Positions 33,346 through 41,709 of a stretch of 64,000 nucleotides of DNA are shown here, in pieces (position 1 is the first letter of the stretch; each line of letters opens with the position of its first letter). This DNA comes from an uncultured Alistipes sp. (lineage in GTDB: Bacteria > Bacteroidota > Bacteroidia > Bacteroidales > Rikenellaceae), in assembly GCA_910576555.1 (NCBI GenBank), contig CAJTIY010000004.1, forward strand, positions 146,922 to 210,921. Direction: 5' to 3'. Position numbers and translations under genes: made by a program. Below the pieces are notes generated by a model that worked only from the letters and a program-made list of their open reading frames with translations, made no database searches and was not told the origin of the DNA.

Positions 33346-34830
33346 TTATTGCCCGGCGCCGCACGGCGCTGCATCCGGCGCAACATCCGGCGCTGCACCC
33401 GGCGTCCCCGCTTCGGAGGCCGTTCGCCGCACCAGCTTCACCACATTCTCCACATGGTGCGTGTGGGGGAACATGTCGACGGGCTGCACCGCCGCGACGC
33501 GGTAGCGGGCATCCATGAGCGCCAGATCGCGCGCCTGCGTCGCTGGGTTGCAGCTCACGTAGACGATCCGCTCGGGCGCCGCGCGCAGAATCACGTCGAT
33601 GACCGGTTCGTCGACCCCCGCGCGCGGCGGGTCGAGAATGACGACGTCGGGGCGGCCGTTGGCGGCGATGAAGGCGTCGTCGAGCACCTCCTTCATGTCG
33701 CCGGCGTAGAACGCCGTGTTGCCGATGCCGTTGATCGCCGAGTTGACCTTCGCATCCTCGATCGCCTCGGGCACGTACTCGATGCCCACCGCCTTCGCGC
33801 AGCGCGCCGCGCAGAAGTTGGCGATGGTTCCCGTCCCGGTGTAGAGGTCGTAGAGGGTCTCGCCGGGCTTCAGGTCGGCGAAGTCGCGCGCCACCTTGTA
33901 GAGCTCGTAGGCCTGCTTCGAATTGGTCTGGTAGAACGACTTGGGACCCACCTTGAACCGCAGGCCCTCCATCTGCTCGACGATGTGGTCCTTGCCGGCG
34001 TAGAGCACCGGCTGCAGGTCGCCCACCGAGTCGTTGAGCTTCTCGTTGACCACGTAGAAGAGCGACGTCACGGCGGGGAACGTCGCCGCGAGATGCCCCA
34101 TCAGCGTCTCGATGCGCGCGCGGTCGTCGGCGCCGAAGACCACGACGACCATCACCTCGCCCGTCGAGGCCGTGCGCACGATCATGTTGCGCATGAGCCC
34201 CTCGTGCGTCCGGGCGTTGTGGAACGTGTAGCCGTGCTCGAGACAGAAACGCCTGACCTCGAGGCGGATCGCGTTCGACGGCTCGGGCTGCAGATGGCAG
34301 CGTTCGATGTCGAGCACCTTGTCGAACATCCCCGGGATGTGGAATCCCGCTGCGGGCGACGCCTCGAGCGCCTCGCCCGAGGCCACCTCCTCCTGCGTCA
34401 GCCAGCGGCGGTCGGCGAAGGTGAATTCGAGCTTGTTGCGGTAGAAGCGCGTCTCGGCCGAGCCGAGACAGGGGGCGATTTCGGGCAGCTCGATCTTGCC
34501 GATGCGGGTCAGCTGGTCGCGGACCTGCGCGGTCTTGAAGCGCAGCTGCTCGTCGTAGGGGAGGTTCTGCCACTTGCAGCCGCCGCATACGCCGAAGTGG
34601 GCGCAGAAAGGCTCCGCGCGAAGCGGCGAACGTTTTATGTAACGCACCGCGTATCCCTCCATGAAGCGGCGCCGCTTCAGGCGGATCTGCACGTCGACCA
34701 CATCGCCCGGCACCGTCATCGGCACGAAGACCACCACGTCGTTCCAACGCCCCATCGCCTTGCCTTCGGCGGCCAGCGTCGTTATCTCGAGCCCCTCGAC
34801 GAGGGGATGATTCGCTCTCTTTCTTGCCAT
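33346..34830 (-). CDS. rlmD: 23S rRNA (uracil-C5)-methyltransferase, RlmD/TrmA family
   Basis: 494 residues. N-terminal TRAM domain (MGRWNDVVVFVPMTVPGDVVDV), iron-sulfur cysteines in FCAHFGVCGGCKWQNL, SAM-binding DLYTGTGTIANF, VILDPPRAGV, and the catalytic Cys in YVSCNPATQARDL. Such enzymes make m5U in 23S rRNA (RlmD/RlmC); RlmD-type is likelier by general layout. The C-terminal ~22 residues are Ala/Pro/Gly-rich and not part of the family core. ATG at 34830 follows a promoter-like TAACTTCG about 24 nt upstream. Confidence 0.9.
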   Translation of the reverse strand: MARKRANHPLVEGLEITTLAAEGKAMGRWNDVVVFVPMTVPGDVVDVQIRLKRRRFMEGYAVRYIKRSPLRAEPFCAHFGVCGGCKWQNLPYDEQLRFKTAQVRDQLTRIGKIELPEIAPCLGSAETRFYRNKLEFTFADRRWLTQEEVASGEALEASPAAGFHIPGMFDKVLDIERCHLQPEPSNAIRLEVRRFCLEHGYTFHNARTHEGLMRNMIVRTASTGEVMVVVVFGADDRARIETLMGHLAATFPAVTSLFYVVNEKLNDSVGDLQPVLYAGKDHIVEQMEGLRFKVGPKSFYQTNSKQAYELYKVARDFADLKPGETLYDLYTGTGTIANFCAARCAKAVGIEYVPEAIEDAKVNSAINGIGNTAFYAGDMKEVLDDAFIAANGRPDVVILDPPRAGVDEPVIDVILRAAPERIVYVSCNPATQARDLALMDARYRVAAVQPVDMFPHTHHVENVVKLVRRTASEAGTPGAAPDVAPDAAPCGAGQ

Positions 34831-35206
34831 ATCATATTCTGTTTCGGCCGCGAAGTTACGAATAAAATCGATGCGTCCGCACCCGGCCCGGCGCTTCCGC
34901 CCCCTTTCCCGTCTTCCGCGTCTTGTCCGTTTCCCTCGTCCCGCCTGTTTCCCGCATCGCTCCCGCCGCTCCTTCCCGACCCTCATTCGGCCCGCAGCAG
35001 ACCTGCCTCTTCGGCGCGCAGCCAGCGGGGGCTGCAGCGACGCCGTAGGCGGAACCATGCAGCCCTCCGCGCCGGGTGGCTGCGGGCTGCCGTTCTTCGG
35101 CCCGATCCGAAGAACGACCCCCCGCCATCCGCCTCCGACCGCCCGATCCTTCCGGTGCCGCCGGCGATTTTCGTCCGCAGCCCCGTCCGCATCGCCCGGA
35201 ACGGCC
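34831..35206. other. C-rich spacer with inverted repeats
   Basis: Non-coding. Around 35009-35085 GCAGCCA..GGGGCTGCA pairs with TGCAGCCC..TGGCTGC, and a perfect 10-bp hairpin CGTTCTTCGG / CCGAAGAACG lies at 35091-35116. The GCAGCCCTCCGC and GGCTGCGGGCTGCC pieces recur in the hairpin at 42944-43052, so this is probably a dispersed repeat family. Confidence 0.55.
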
Positions 35207-36340
35207 TCAACCCCGCCTCCGGGCCCGCTCGCGCACGCCTCCGAGCCACATCCCCAGCGCGAAGGGCCCTCCTACGAGCACCGCGAGCGCCAGCACGAAG
35301 CAGAGGAGCACCCGCCCCACGAGTCCCGGCACGGCGTCGAACGCCTCGCGCACCAGCTCCGCCGCCGCATCGCGCAGCTGCCCGACGAGCTCCTCGCGTT
35401 CGGCCGATACATAGCCCTGCAGCTCCGTGCGCTGACGCTCCAGATCGGCGAAGGCGCCACGGGTCGTCGCATCGACCGCCTCGAGCAGCTGCCCGAGCTG
35501 CCCGCCCAGCTCCGCCACCATCGCCTCGGAGAGTTCCGGGAGCTGCTCGGCGACGAGCGCGAGCCGCCCGAACTGCCGGTCGAGCGAGTCGAGCTGCGCC
35601 TCGATGCGGGCGCTCACGCCCTCCTCGCGCAGCTGCATTTCGATGAGGTCCTTCGACCATCCGATGCTGCTGGAGAGGTGCTGCGTCTGCCCGCTCACGC
35701 GGTCGTTGACATCGGCGAGCACCTCGGCGATGGTCCCCGTGGCATACTCCGGTTCGCGCCCCTCGGCCCGCAGAAACTCCGTCCACGCCAGCACCGTATT
35801 GGCTCCGCCGCCCGGTGCGTCGCCCGCCGGATGGTCGCGCACGTATTGGGCCACGAAGCGCTCCGCGAGCGCATAACGCTCCCCGTCGAGCGTCTCGCGG
35901 GCCAGCCGCGCGATGCGGCGGTCGAGCCGCGCGGCGAGGGCCCGGGCCATCGGGCTCTGCGCCCCGAACAGCAGCGAGTCGGGCATCCGTGCGAATCCCT
36001 CGTCCATCCGCCGGCAGAGGATCCACAGGTCGGCGAGCGCCACGTCGGGCATACTCTGCATGGCGGCCTCGACCCCGGCGCGCGTGGCGCGTATCTTCCA
36101 GCGCACGGCCCTGATGCGGGTCGCGAGGTCGGGCGCCGCGGCCGCGATCGAATCGGCCGTGCGGGCGATCTCCGCGGCCATGTCGTAATAGAATCCGCGG
36201 GTCGTCATTCGCAGCTCGACCCCGCGCTCGGGCAGCGGGTCGCCCGTCGATACGGATACCTTCAGCAGCGAACACCCCGCCGCGACCGCGGCTGCAGCCA
36301 GCGCGACGACCGCGCGCAGCGCACTCTTTTTCATATTCAT
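35207..36340 (-). CDS. Coiled-coil lipoprotein with C-terminal membrane segment
   Basis: 377 residues. Lipobox VAAGC at about residue 23, a long Ala/Arg/Glu-rich helical body with heptad character (for example MVAELGGQLGQLLEAVDATTRGAFADLERQRTE region, about 265-310), and a C-terminal transmembrane segment VLLCFVLALAVLVGGPFALGMWL. Topology suggests an envelope-spanning or inner-membrane-tethered scaffold. No family recognised. It is divergent from the MBL hydrolase gene. Confidence 0.75.
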   Translation of the reverse strand: MNMKKSALRAVVALAAAAVAAGCSLLKVSVSTGDPLPERGVELRMTTRGFYYDMAAEIARTADSIAAAAPDLATRIRAVRWKIRATRAGVEAAMQSMPDVALADLWILCRRMDEGFARMPDSLLFGAQSPMARALAARLDRRIARLARETLDGERYALAERFVAQYVRDHPAGDAPGGGANTVLAWTEFLRAEGREPEYATGTIAEVLADVNDRVSGQTQHLSSSIGWSKDLIEMQLREEGVSARIEAQLDSLDRQFGRLALVAEQLPELSEAMVAELGGQLGQLLEAVDATTRGAFADLERQRTELQGYVSAEREELVGQLRDAAAELVREAFDAVPGLVGRVLLCFVLALAVLVGGPFALGMWLGGVRERARRRG

Positions 36341-36394
36341 AGGCAGACTGTGGTCTTTCGGAGGCTAAAGGTAGCCAAATTCCGCCAAAAACGC

Positions 36395-36402
36395 TATCTT
36401 TG
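36395..36402 (+). promoter_or_regulatory. -7 box of the MBL hydrolase gene
   Basis: TATCTTTG, 18 nt upstream of the ATG at 36421; no clear -33. Confidence 0.6.
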
Positions 36403-36420
36403 TCGCCATAAACCGTCGTT

Positions 36421-37092
36421 ATGAACATCGCCTGCCTGACCTTCAATCCGATACAGGAAAACACCTACGTCGTCTGGGACGACACGCTCGAGTGCGTCGT
36501 CGTCGACGCCGGCAACTCCGATGCGCGCGAAAACGCCGTCCTCGACGACTTCATCGCCGCGCGCGGCCTGCGCCCCGTCATGGCGGTCAACACCCACGGC
36601 CACTTCGACCACGCGCTGGGCGTCGCCCACCTCGCGGAGCGCTACGGCATCCCCTTCGCCCTCTCGTCGAAAGACCGCTTCCTGCTCGAAAACGCCGCGA
36701 CGAGCGGCTCGGTCTTCGGCGTGCGGATCGGCGCCCTGCCCGCGCAGGAGGATATCGACCTCGACGCGACGCCCGAGATCCGCTTCGGCCGCACGACGCT
36801 GCGCGTGATCCCCACGCCGGGCCATACGCCGGGCCACGTGGCGCTCTGCGAGCCCGAGTCGCAGAGCCTCTTCACGGGCGACACGCTCTTCCGCGAGTCG
36901 ATCGGCCGCACCGACCTTCCGGGCGGCGACTACTCGTGGATCATGCGCTCGATCCTCGAGCGGCTCCTCCCGCTGGGCGACGCGACGCGGGTCCTCCCCG
37001 GCCACGGCCCCGAGACCACGCTCGGCCACGAGGCGCTCTACAACCCCTTCATCGTCGAGGTGCTCAACGACGAAGTGAACTACCGGGGCTGA
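36421..37092 (+). CDS. MBL-fold hydrolase (glyoxalase II-like)
   Basis: 223 residues. Metal motif THGHFDHALG (HxHxDH), later GHTPGHVAL, FTGDTLFRESIGRTDLPGGD and the terminal VLPGHGPETTLGHE, all as in the YcbL/glyoxalase II subgroup. Likely a cytosolic thioester or related hydrolase; substrate not determined. Confidence 0.9.
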   Translation: MNIACLTFNPIQENTYVVWDDTLECVVVDAGNSDARENAVLDDFIAARGLRPVMAVNTHGHFDHALGVAHLAERYGIPFALSSKDRFLLENAATSGSVFGVRIGALPAQEDIDLDATPEIRFGRTTLRVIPTPGHTPGHVALCEPESQSLFTGDTLFRESIGRTDLPGGDYSWIMRSILERLLPLGDATRVLPGHGPETTLGHEALYNPFIVEVLNDEVNYRG

Positions 37093-37207
37093 CCCTGCCC
37101 CGCCGCAAACCGCCCCGCCGCCCGTCGACCGCAAACCGAACCCGCCGCGAACCGAACCCCGCCGCAAACCGAACCCCGCCACCGACTCCGACTCCGCCCC
37201 GCCCCTT
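37093..37207 (+). repeat. Short CCGCCGCAAACCGAACC-type repeats
   Basis: Non-coding C-rich spacer in which variants of CCGCCGCAAACCGAACCC occur several times in a row. Confidence 0.6.
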
Positions 37208-37933
37208 ATGAAAACCCTCGTCCATAAGATCCTCTACCGGCTGCTTCCGCTCGAAGCCTATCTTCGGGTCGTGAGCCGCCTCTTCTTCCTCTGGCAGCGC
37301 ACGGGCATGGGCCGCTACGCCCCCGCCACGGAGTACGTCCACCACCTCCCGCAGCTGGTGCGGCGCGGCGACACGTGCATCGACATCGGCGCCAACCTCG
37401 GCTACTATACGCGGACGCTCTCCCGCCTCGCGGGCCCCGAGGGGCGCGTCTACGCCGTCGAGCCCGTGCCGCCGATCCTCGCCGTGCTGCGCCGCAACAC
37501 GGCCCGCTGCCGCAACGTCGCGATCCTCCCCTGCGCGCTCGGCACCGAGCGACGCACCGTGACGATGGCCAACGACTCCGTGCGCGAGGAGGGCTACTTC
37601 GGCACGGGCCGCAACTTCGTCAACGAGAGCGGCCGGCACGCCGCCGCGGAGTTCACGGCCGAGATGCGGCGCGGCACCGAGCTCTTCGCCGGGCTCGAGC
37701 GGCTCGACTTCGTCAAGTGCGACATCGAAGGCTACGAAGTCGCGGTCATGGAGGAGCTGCGGCCGCTCTTGGAGCGCTTCCGGCCCACGGTGCTCATCGA
37801 GACGGGCGGCGACAACCGCCCCCGCATCGCCGCGCTCTTCGCCGCACTGGGCTACCGGGGCTTCACGCTCGACCGGGGCCGCGAGGTGCCGCTCGCCGGG
37901 GATTCGGACAAGGACATCATCTTCCGCCCCTGA
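37208..37933 (+). CDS. FkbM family SAM-dependent methyltransferase
   Basis: 241 residues. SAM-binding DTCIDIGANLGYYTRTLSRL, then VYAVEPVPPILAVLRRN, and FVKCDIEGYEVAVMEEL, the FkbM signature. Members methylate sugars or other small acceptors, often in polysaccharide or natural-product pathways; no partner genes are adjacent, so the acceptor is unknown. Confidence 0.88.
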   Translation: MKTLVHKILYRLLPLEAYLRVVSRLFFLWQRTGMGRYAPATEYVHHLPQLVRRGDTCIDIGANLGYYTRTLSRLAGPEGRVYAVEPVPPILAVLRRNTARCRNVAILPCALGTERRTVTMANDSVREEGYFGTGRNFVNESGRHAAAEFTAEMRRGTELFAGLERLDFVKCDIEGYEVAVMEELRPLLERFRPTVLIETGGDNRPRIAALFAALGYRGFTLDRGREVPLAGDSDKDIIFRP

Positions 37934-37949
37934 CCCCGCCCCGCCCCTC

Positions 37950-38019
37950 ACATTTCACTTTTTACTTTTTACTTAACACTTCTCACTTAATTACTTCTCA
38001 CTTCTAACTCCCCGCGTCC
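37950..38019 (+). repeat. AT-rich ACTTTTT / TTCTCACTT repeats before trmD
   Basis: A short AT-rich, pyrimidine-dominated tract of repeated CACTT/ACTTTTT words between the FkbM gene and trmD, very unlike the GC-rich surroundings. Confidence 0.6.
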
Positions 38020-38697
38020 ATGCGCATCGATATCATCACCGTCGTCCCCGAACTGCTTCTCTCGCCGCTCAACGAATCGATCCTCAAGCGGGCGCAGGAG
38101 AAAGGCCTCGTCGAAATCGTGGTCCACAACCTCCACGACTACGCCCACGACAAACGGAAAACCACCGACGACTACCCCTTCGGCGGCGAAGCGGGCATGG
38201 TCATGAAGTGCGAACCGGTGTTCGAGCTGGTCGAAAAGCTGCAGTCGGAGCGCCCCTACGACGAGGTGATCTACACCTCGCCCGACGGCATCCGCTACGA
38301 CCAGCACGAGGCCAACCGCCTCTCGACGCTCGGCAACATCATCATCCTCTGCGGCCACTACAAGGGCATCGACCACCGCATCCGCGAGCATCTGATCACG
38401 CGCGAAATCTCGATCGGCGACTACGTCCTCACGGGCGGCGAGCTGGCCGCCTGCATCATCGCCGACTCGGTTGTGCGGATCATCCCGGGCGCCATCGGCG
38501 ACGAGGCGTCGGCCCTCACCGACTCGTTTCAGGACAACCTGCTGGCACCTCCCGTCTACACGCGTCCGGCCGAGTTCCGCGGCTGGCGCGTCCCCGACGT
38601 GCTGCTCTCGGGCAACTTCGCCGCGATCGCCCGCTGGCAGGAGGAGCAGTCCTACGCGCGCACCCGCCTGCTGCGCCCCGACCTCTTGGAGGAGTAG
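38020..38697 (+). CDS. trmD: tRNA (guanine-N1)-methyltransferase
   Basis: 225 residues. SPOUT-class enzyme making m1G37 in tRNA, preventing frameshifting. Family blocks: MRIDIITVVPELLLSPLNESIL, TTDDYPFGGEAGMVMK, IILCGHYKGIDHRIREHL, EISIGDYVLTGGELAACIIADSVVRIIPG, and PPVYTRPAEFRGWRVPDVLLSGN. Complete. It is not flanked by rpsP, rimM or rplS here. Confidence 0.97.
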   Translation: MRIDIITVVPELLLSPLNESILKRAQEKGLVEIVVHNLHDYAHDKRKTTDDYPFGGEAGMVMKCEPVFELVEKLQSERPYDEVIYTSPDGIRYDQHEANRLSTLGNIIILCGHYKGIDHRIREHLITREISIGDYVLTGGELAACIIADSVVRIIPGAIGDEASALTDSFQDNLLAPPVYTRPAEFRGWRVPDVLLSGNFAAIARWQEEQSYARTRLLRPDLLEE

Positions 38698-39112
38698 CCC
38701 CCGCCCGCTCCGGCCGCCCTGCGCCGCCGAACGCCGACACCCCTGTCCGCCGGCCACGACCGCTCCCCGCCGCTCCTCTCCGACCCGCCGACACCCCCAG
38801 CCGTTCTCTCCATCCGCTCCCCTCCGACCCGCCGACACACCCCAGCCGTTCCCGAATCACTCCTTTCCTGCCCGGCAACTCCTCGCTCCTGCCCGCCGCT
38901 CCTCCACCCATTTTCTCCAGCCACTCTCTCCCGCCGCCCACACCCCTATCCGCCGGCCACGACCGCTCCCCGCCGCTCCCCGCCGCTCCCCTCCGACCCG
39001 CCGACGCTCCTGCCTACCGCCCTGCAATCCCTCCCGTCCACCGCAAACCCGTCCCCGCCGGCCCCCGACGCCCCCGTTTTTCTACGAACGATGGAAAAAC
39101 CGCGCCTCCCTC
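38698..39112. other. C-rich spacer after trmD
   Basis: Non-coding, extremely C-rich on the + strand, with repeated GACCCGCCGACAC words (about 38778-38840). No gene is supported. Confidence 0.65.
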
Positions 39113-39143
39113 TTGACATCGCCCCCGCGCTGCGCTATCTTTG
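39113..39143 (+). promoter_or_regulatory. Strong promoter without an obvious gene
   Basis: TTG at 39113-39115, exactly 20 nt, TATCTTTG at 39136-39143: one of the best promoter matches in the window. Confidence 0.7.
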
Positions 39144-39148
39144 CCCTG

Positions 39149-39523
39149 TCCTTCGCGGGCTGCGTCGTCGGAAGCGCGCACTCACTCTCCTCATGACCGA
39201 CGACCGCCGTGCACGGCAGCACTCCGCGCGAGGCCCTTTTATCCGACCGATCGGTCTCTTCCCCCGAACTCCTCTCCATCGACAGGATCTCCGGCAAGGA
39301 ACACGTGCTGCGGCATCGCCGCCCGCCGACCGCCTCCGAACCGCTCACCCCCGGGACGGTCGTCGACGAACGTAAGTCGACGACACGGTGACGTCCCCTG
39401 CGGAACCCCTGCGGAGCAAGAACCCGCACCCGCCCTTCGGATGCCCTCGGCCCGGCCTGCCCCGGACGATAATCGTAACGAGCCCCCTCCGCGGTGCGAT
39501 GGCGCCCCGGAGCGGGCTTTTTT
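39149..39523 (+). ncRNA. Candidate non-coding RNA (or remnant gene) between promoter and terminator
   Basis: A ~375-nt unit bounded by the promoter at 39113-39143 and the terminator at 39481-39523. It contains a 12-bp palindrome GCCGTGCACGGC (39206-39217) and a GTCGTCGG / CCGACGAC pairing. Open frames inside are 60 codons or less and unrecognised. Conserved cores of RNase P RNA, tmRNA and SRP RNA were looked for and not seen. A short peptide gene or a broken gene remains possible. Confidence 0.35.
39481..39523 (+). terminator. Terminator of the candidate RNA
   Basis: Stem AGCCC-CTCCG-GG / CC-CGGAG-GGGCT with C-C mismatches and a 10-nt loop, followed by six Ts. Confidence 0.75.
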
Positions 39524-39687
39524 CGTCTCCGCGCATCCGCTCCGCCTCTGTTCCCCGCGCATATTCTCCCCCTCTGTTCCCCGCGCACCCTCCCCGCGTA
39601 TATTCTTCACGCACGTCCTCCGCACGCACTCCCCCGCACGCCCGTCCGCCTCAATGCACACCACTCTCCCCGCACACACCCCCTCCC

Positions 39688-39811
39688 CTCGCATACATCC
39701 GCACACTCCCCCCTCGCATACACCCGCACACCCCCTCCCCTCGCATACATCCGCACACTCCCCCCCCGCTTACATCCGCACACTCCTCCCCCCGCATACA
39801 CCCGCACACAC
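39688..39811 (+). repeat. ~26-bp minisatellite
   Basis: Five imperfect copies of CTCGCATACATCCGCACACT plus CCCCC, 25-27 bp each. The surrounding 39524-39812 is C-rich and non-coding. Confidence 0.85.
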
Positions 39812-39812
39812 G

Positions 39813-39850
39813 AAAAGCGCGCTCCCCGCCGAAGGGAACGCGCTTTTTTT
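39813..39850 (+). terminator. Terminator-like hairpin downstream of the sulfatase gene
   Basis: AAAAGCGCG / CGCGCTTTT arms with inner TCCC / GGGA pairing, followed by more Ts on the + strand and flanked by As, so it can serve both directions, including the leftward sulfatase gene. Confidence 0.7.
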
Positions 39851-39952
39851 CGTAATGACCGCCGGGTGCGTCGCATCGCCGCAAACCCCGCCGCCGAGCC
39901 TCCCGCCGCCCGCAGGCCTCGCAGACTCCGCCCGACCGCCCGCAGGCCCGCC

Positions 39953-41527
39953 CTACTCCGCCCCGCCGAGGCGGTTCATCGCCAGCCCCGTCCGGTCGTC
40001 GTAGAGGCGCTGCAGCCGCACCAGCTCCTCCTCCAGCTCGCGCTGCCGCGCGGCGTACTCGGGCCGGCCGTAGAGGTTGCGCAGCTCGTGCGGATCCTCC
40101 TGCAGGTCGTAGAGCTCCCAGTGGTCGATGTCGTCGTAGAAGCGGATCAGCTTCCAGCGGTCGGTCCGCACGCCGTAGTGGCGCTTGACCATATGCTCGG
40201 CGGGATATTCGTAGAAATGGTAGTAGAGCGAGCGCCGCCAGTCGGCCGGCCGTTCGCCCCGCAGGAGCGGCAGCAGCGATGCGCCCTGCATCGCGTCGGG
40301 CACCTCCGCACCGGCCAGCTCGAGGAAGGTGGGCGCATAGTCGATGTTCTGCACCAGCGCGTCGATATCGCCCCGCACACCGCCCGGCATACGCACGACG
40401 AGCGGCGTGCGCATCGACTCCTCGTACATGAAACGCTTGTCGAACCAGCCGTGCTCGCCCATGTAGAAACCCTGATCGGAGGTGTAGACCACCAGCGTGT
40501 TTTCGGCCAGTCCCGACGCGTCGAGGTAGTCCAGAAGCCGCCCCACGTTGTCGTCGAGCGAGCGGAGCGTCTTCAGGTAGTCGCGCATGTAGCGGTTGAA
40601 CTTCCACTGCGCCCGCTCGCGGCCCTGCGGATTCGTGCGGTAGAACTCCTCGGCGAGGGGCCCGTAGAAGCGGTCCCATGCGGCCCGCTGCTCGGGATTC
40701 ATCCGTCCGATCATCCCCTCGTAGCTGCGGCTCAGACGGCTCTCGACGCCCGGATACCACATCTTCAGGTCGTAGACCGGGTCCATGTCGTGGTCCGAGG
40801 CGATCGACATCTCCTGCGCGGCAGCGGCCGGACGCCCCGCGTAGTCGTCGAAGAAGGTCTCGGGCAGCGGGAAGTCGCGGTCCTCGTAGAGCGCCAGATG
40901 GCACGTGTCGGCCATCCAGATGCGGTGCTGCGCCTTGTGGTGGACCAGCAGACAGAAGGGCTTGGCGGGGTCGCGCCGCTCCCGGAGCCACGCGATGCTC
41001 TTGTCGGTGACGATGTCGGTCAGATACCCCTCGCAGCGCACCGTGTCGCCCGTCGGGCGGATGAAGTCGGGGTTGTAGTAGTCGCCCTGCCCCGGCACCA
41101 CCTCCCAGTGGTCGAAGCCCGTCGGGAGGCTCCCGAGGTGCCACTTGCCGACGACGGCCGTCTCGTACCCGGCCCGCTGCAGCAGCTTGGGAAAGGTGGT
41201 CTGCGCGGCGTCGAACGGGGCGCAGGAGGTGTTGTCGGTGTAGCCGTTCTTGTGGGAGTGCTTGCCCGTGAGCATGCAGGCGCGGCTGGGACCGCTCAAC
41301 GAGTTGGCCACGAAGCTGTTGGTGAAGCGCACGCCCTCGGCGGCGATGCGGTCGAGATGGGGCGTCGAGGCATAGCGGCCGTCGTAGCAGCTCATCGTCT
41401 GCGCCGTATGGTCGTCGGTCATGATGTAGAGGATGTTCATCGGCCGCTCCGGCGCCTTTTCGGAGCGTCCGCACCCCGCGGCAGCGGCGGCGAGGCCGCC
41501 CAGCAGAAGGAATCGATCGGTTCGCAT
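39953..41527 (-). CDS. Lipoprotein sulfatase, serine-type S1 family
   Basis: 524 residues. Lipoprotein signal MRTDRFLLLGGLAAAAAGC. Catalytic motif S78-G-P-S-R82 (LSGPSRACMLTGKH): a Ser-type sulfatase that needs an anaerobic sulfatase-maturating enzyme to make formylglycine, not encoded nearby. Further metal/substrate blocks: YIMTDDHTAQTMSCYDG, GKWHLG, VVYTSDQGFYMGEHGWFDKR and the C-terminal GVRTDRWKLIRFYDDIDHWELYDL. Resembles sulfatases acting on N-acetylglucosamine-6-sulfate in mucin/host glycans (inference). Divergent from lpxB. Confidence 0.92.
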   Translation of the reverse strand: MRTDRFLLLGGLAAAAAGCGRSEKAPERPMNILYIMTDDHTAQTMSCYDGRYASTPHLDRIAAEGVRFTNSFVANSLSGPSRACMLTGKHSHKNGYTDNTSCAPFDAAQTTFPKLLQRAGYETAVVGKWHLGSLPTGFDHWEVVPGQGDYYNPDFIRPTGDTVRCEGYLTDIVTDKSIAWLRERRDPAKPFCLLVHHKAQHRIWMADTCHLALYEDRDFPLPETFFDDYAGRPAAAAQEMSIASDHDMDPVYDLKMWYPGVESRLSRSYEGMIGRMNPEQRAAWDRFYGPLAEEFYRTNPQGRERAQWKFNRYMRDYLKTLRSLDDNVGRLLDYLDASGLAENTLVVYTSDQGFYMGEHGWFDKRFMYEESMRTPLVVRMPGGVRGDIDALVQNIDYAPTFLELAGAEVPDAMQGASLLPLLRGERPADWRRSLYYHFYEYPAEHMVKRHYGVRTDRWKLIRFYDDIDHWELYDLQEDPHELRNLYGRPEYAARQRELEEELVRLQRLYDDRTGLAMNRLGGAE

Positions 41528-41569
41528 AAGTAAGATGGAGGTGGGGCACCCGCCGGTGCGGATGCGTAA

Positions 41570-41600
41570 CAAAGGTAGCGAAAAGTCGCCGGACGGACAA
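41570..41600 (-). promoter_or_regulatory. Sulfatase promoter
   Basis: On the minus strand TTG, about 20 nt, TACCTTTG (41570-41577), 43 nt upstream of the ATG. Confidence 0.65.
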
Positions 41601-41618
41601 TTTATCCGCCGAAATGTT

Positions 41619-41648
41619 TTGCCGGCCTGCGGGGAATCGCTATTTTTG
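41619..41648 (+). promoter_or_regulatory. lpxB promoter
   Basis: TTTTG ending at about 41621, 19 nt, TATTTTTG at 41641-41648. Confidence 0.65.
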
Positions 41649-41709
41649 CGAGGCGCCGGCCCGCCCCGACGGGACATCGGCCGGAAGCGCCCCGTAAACC
41701 CGGAAACGC

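Noticed and set aside
31183..35646. A 1487-codon open frame on the + strand
   Set aside because: It runs antisense through cvpA, SIMPL and rlmD-like genes and through 45-bp and 8-bp repeats; it is a product of high GC and repeat period, with no domain.
38698..39952. Several overlapping open frames of 90-300 codons after trmD
   Set aside because: Low-complexity Pro/Ser/His translations of minisatellites; only the promoter-terminator unit at 39113-39523 has independent support.
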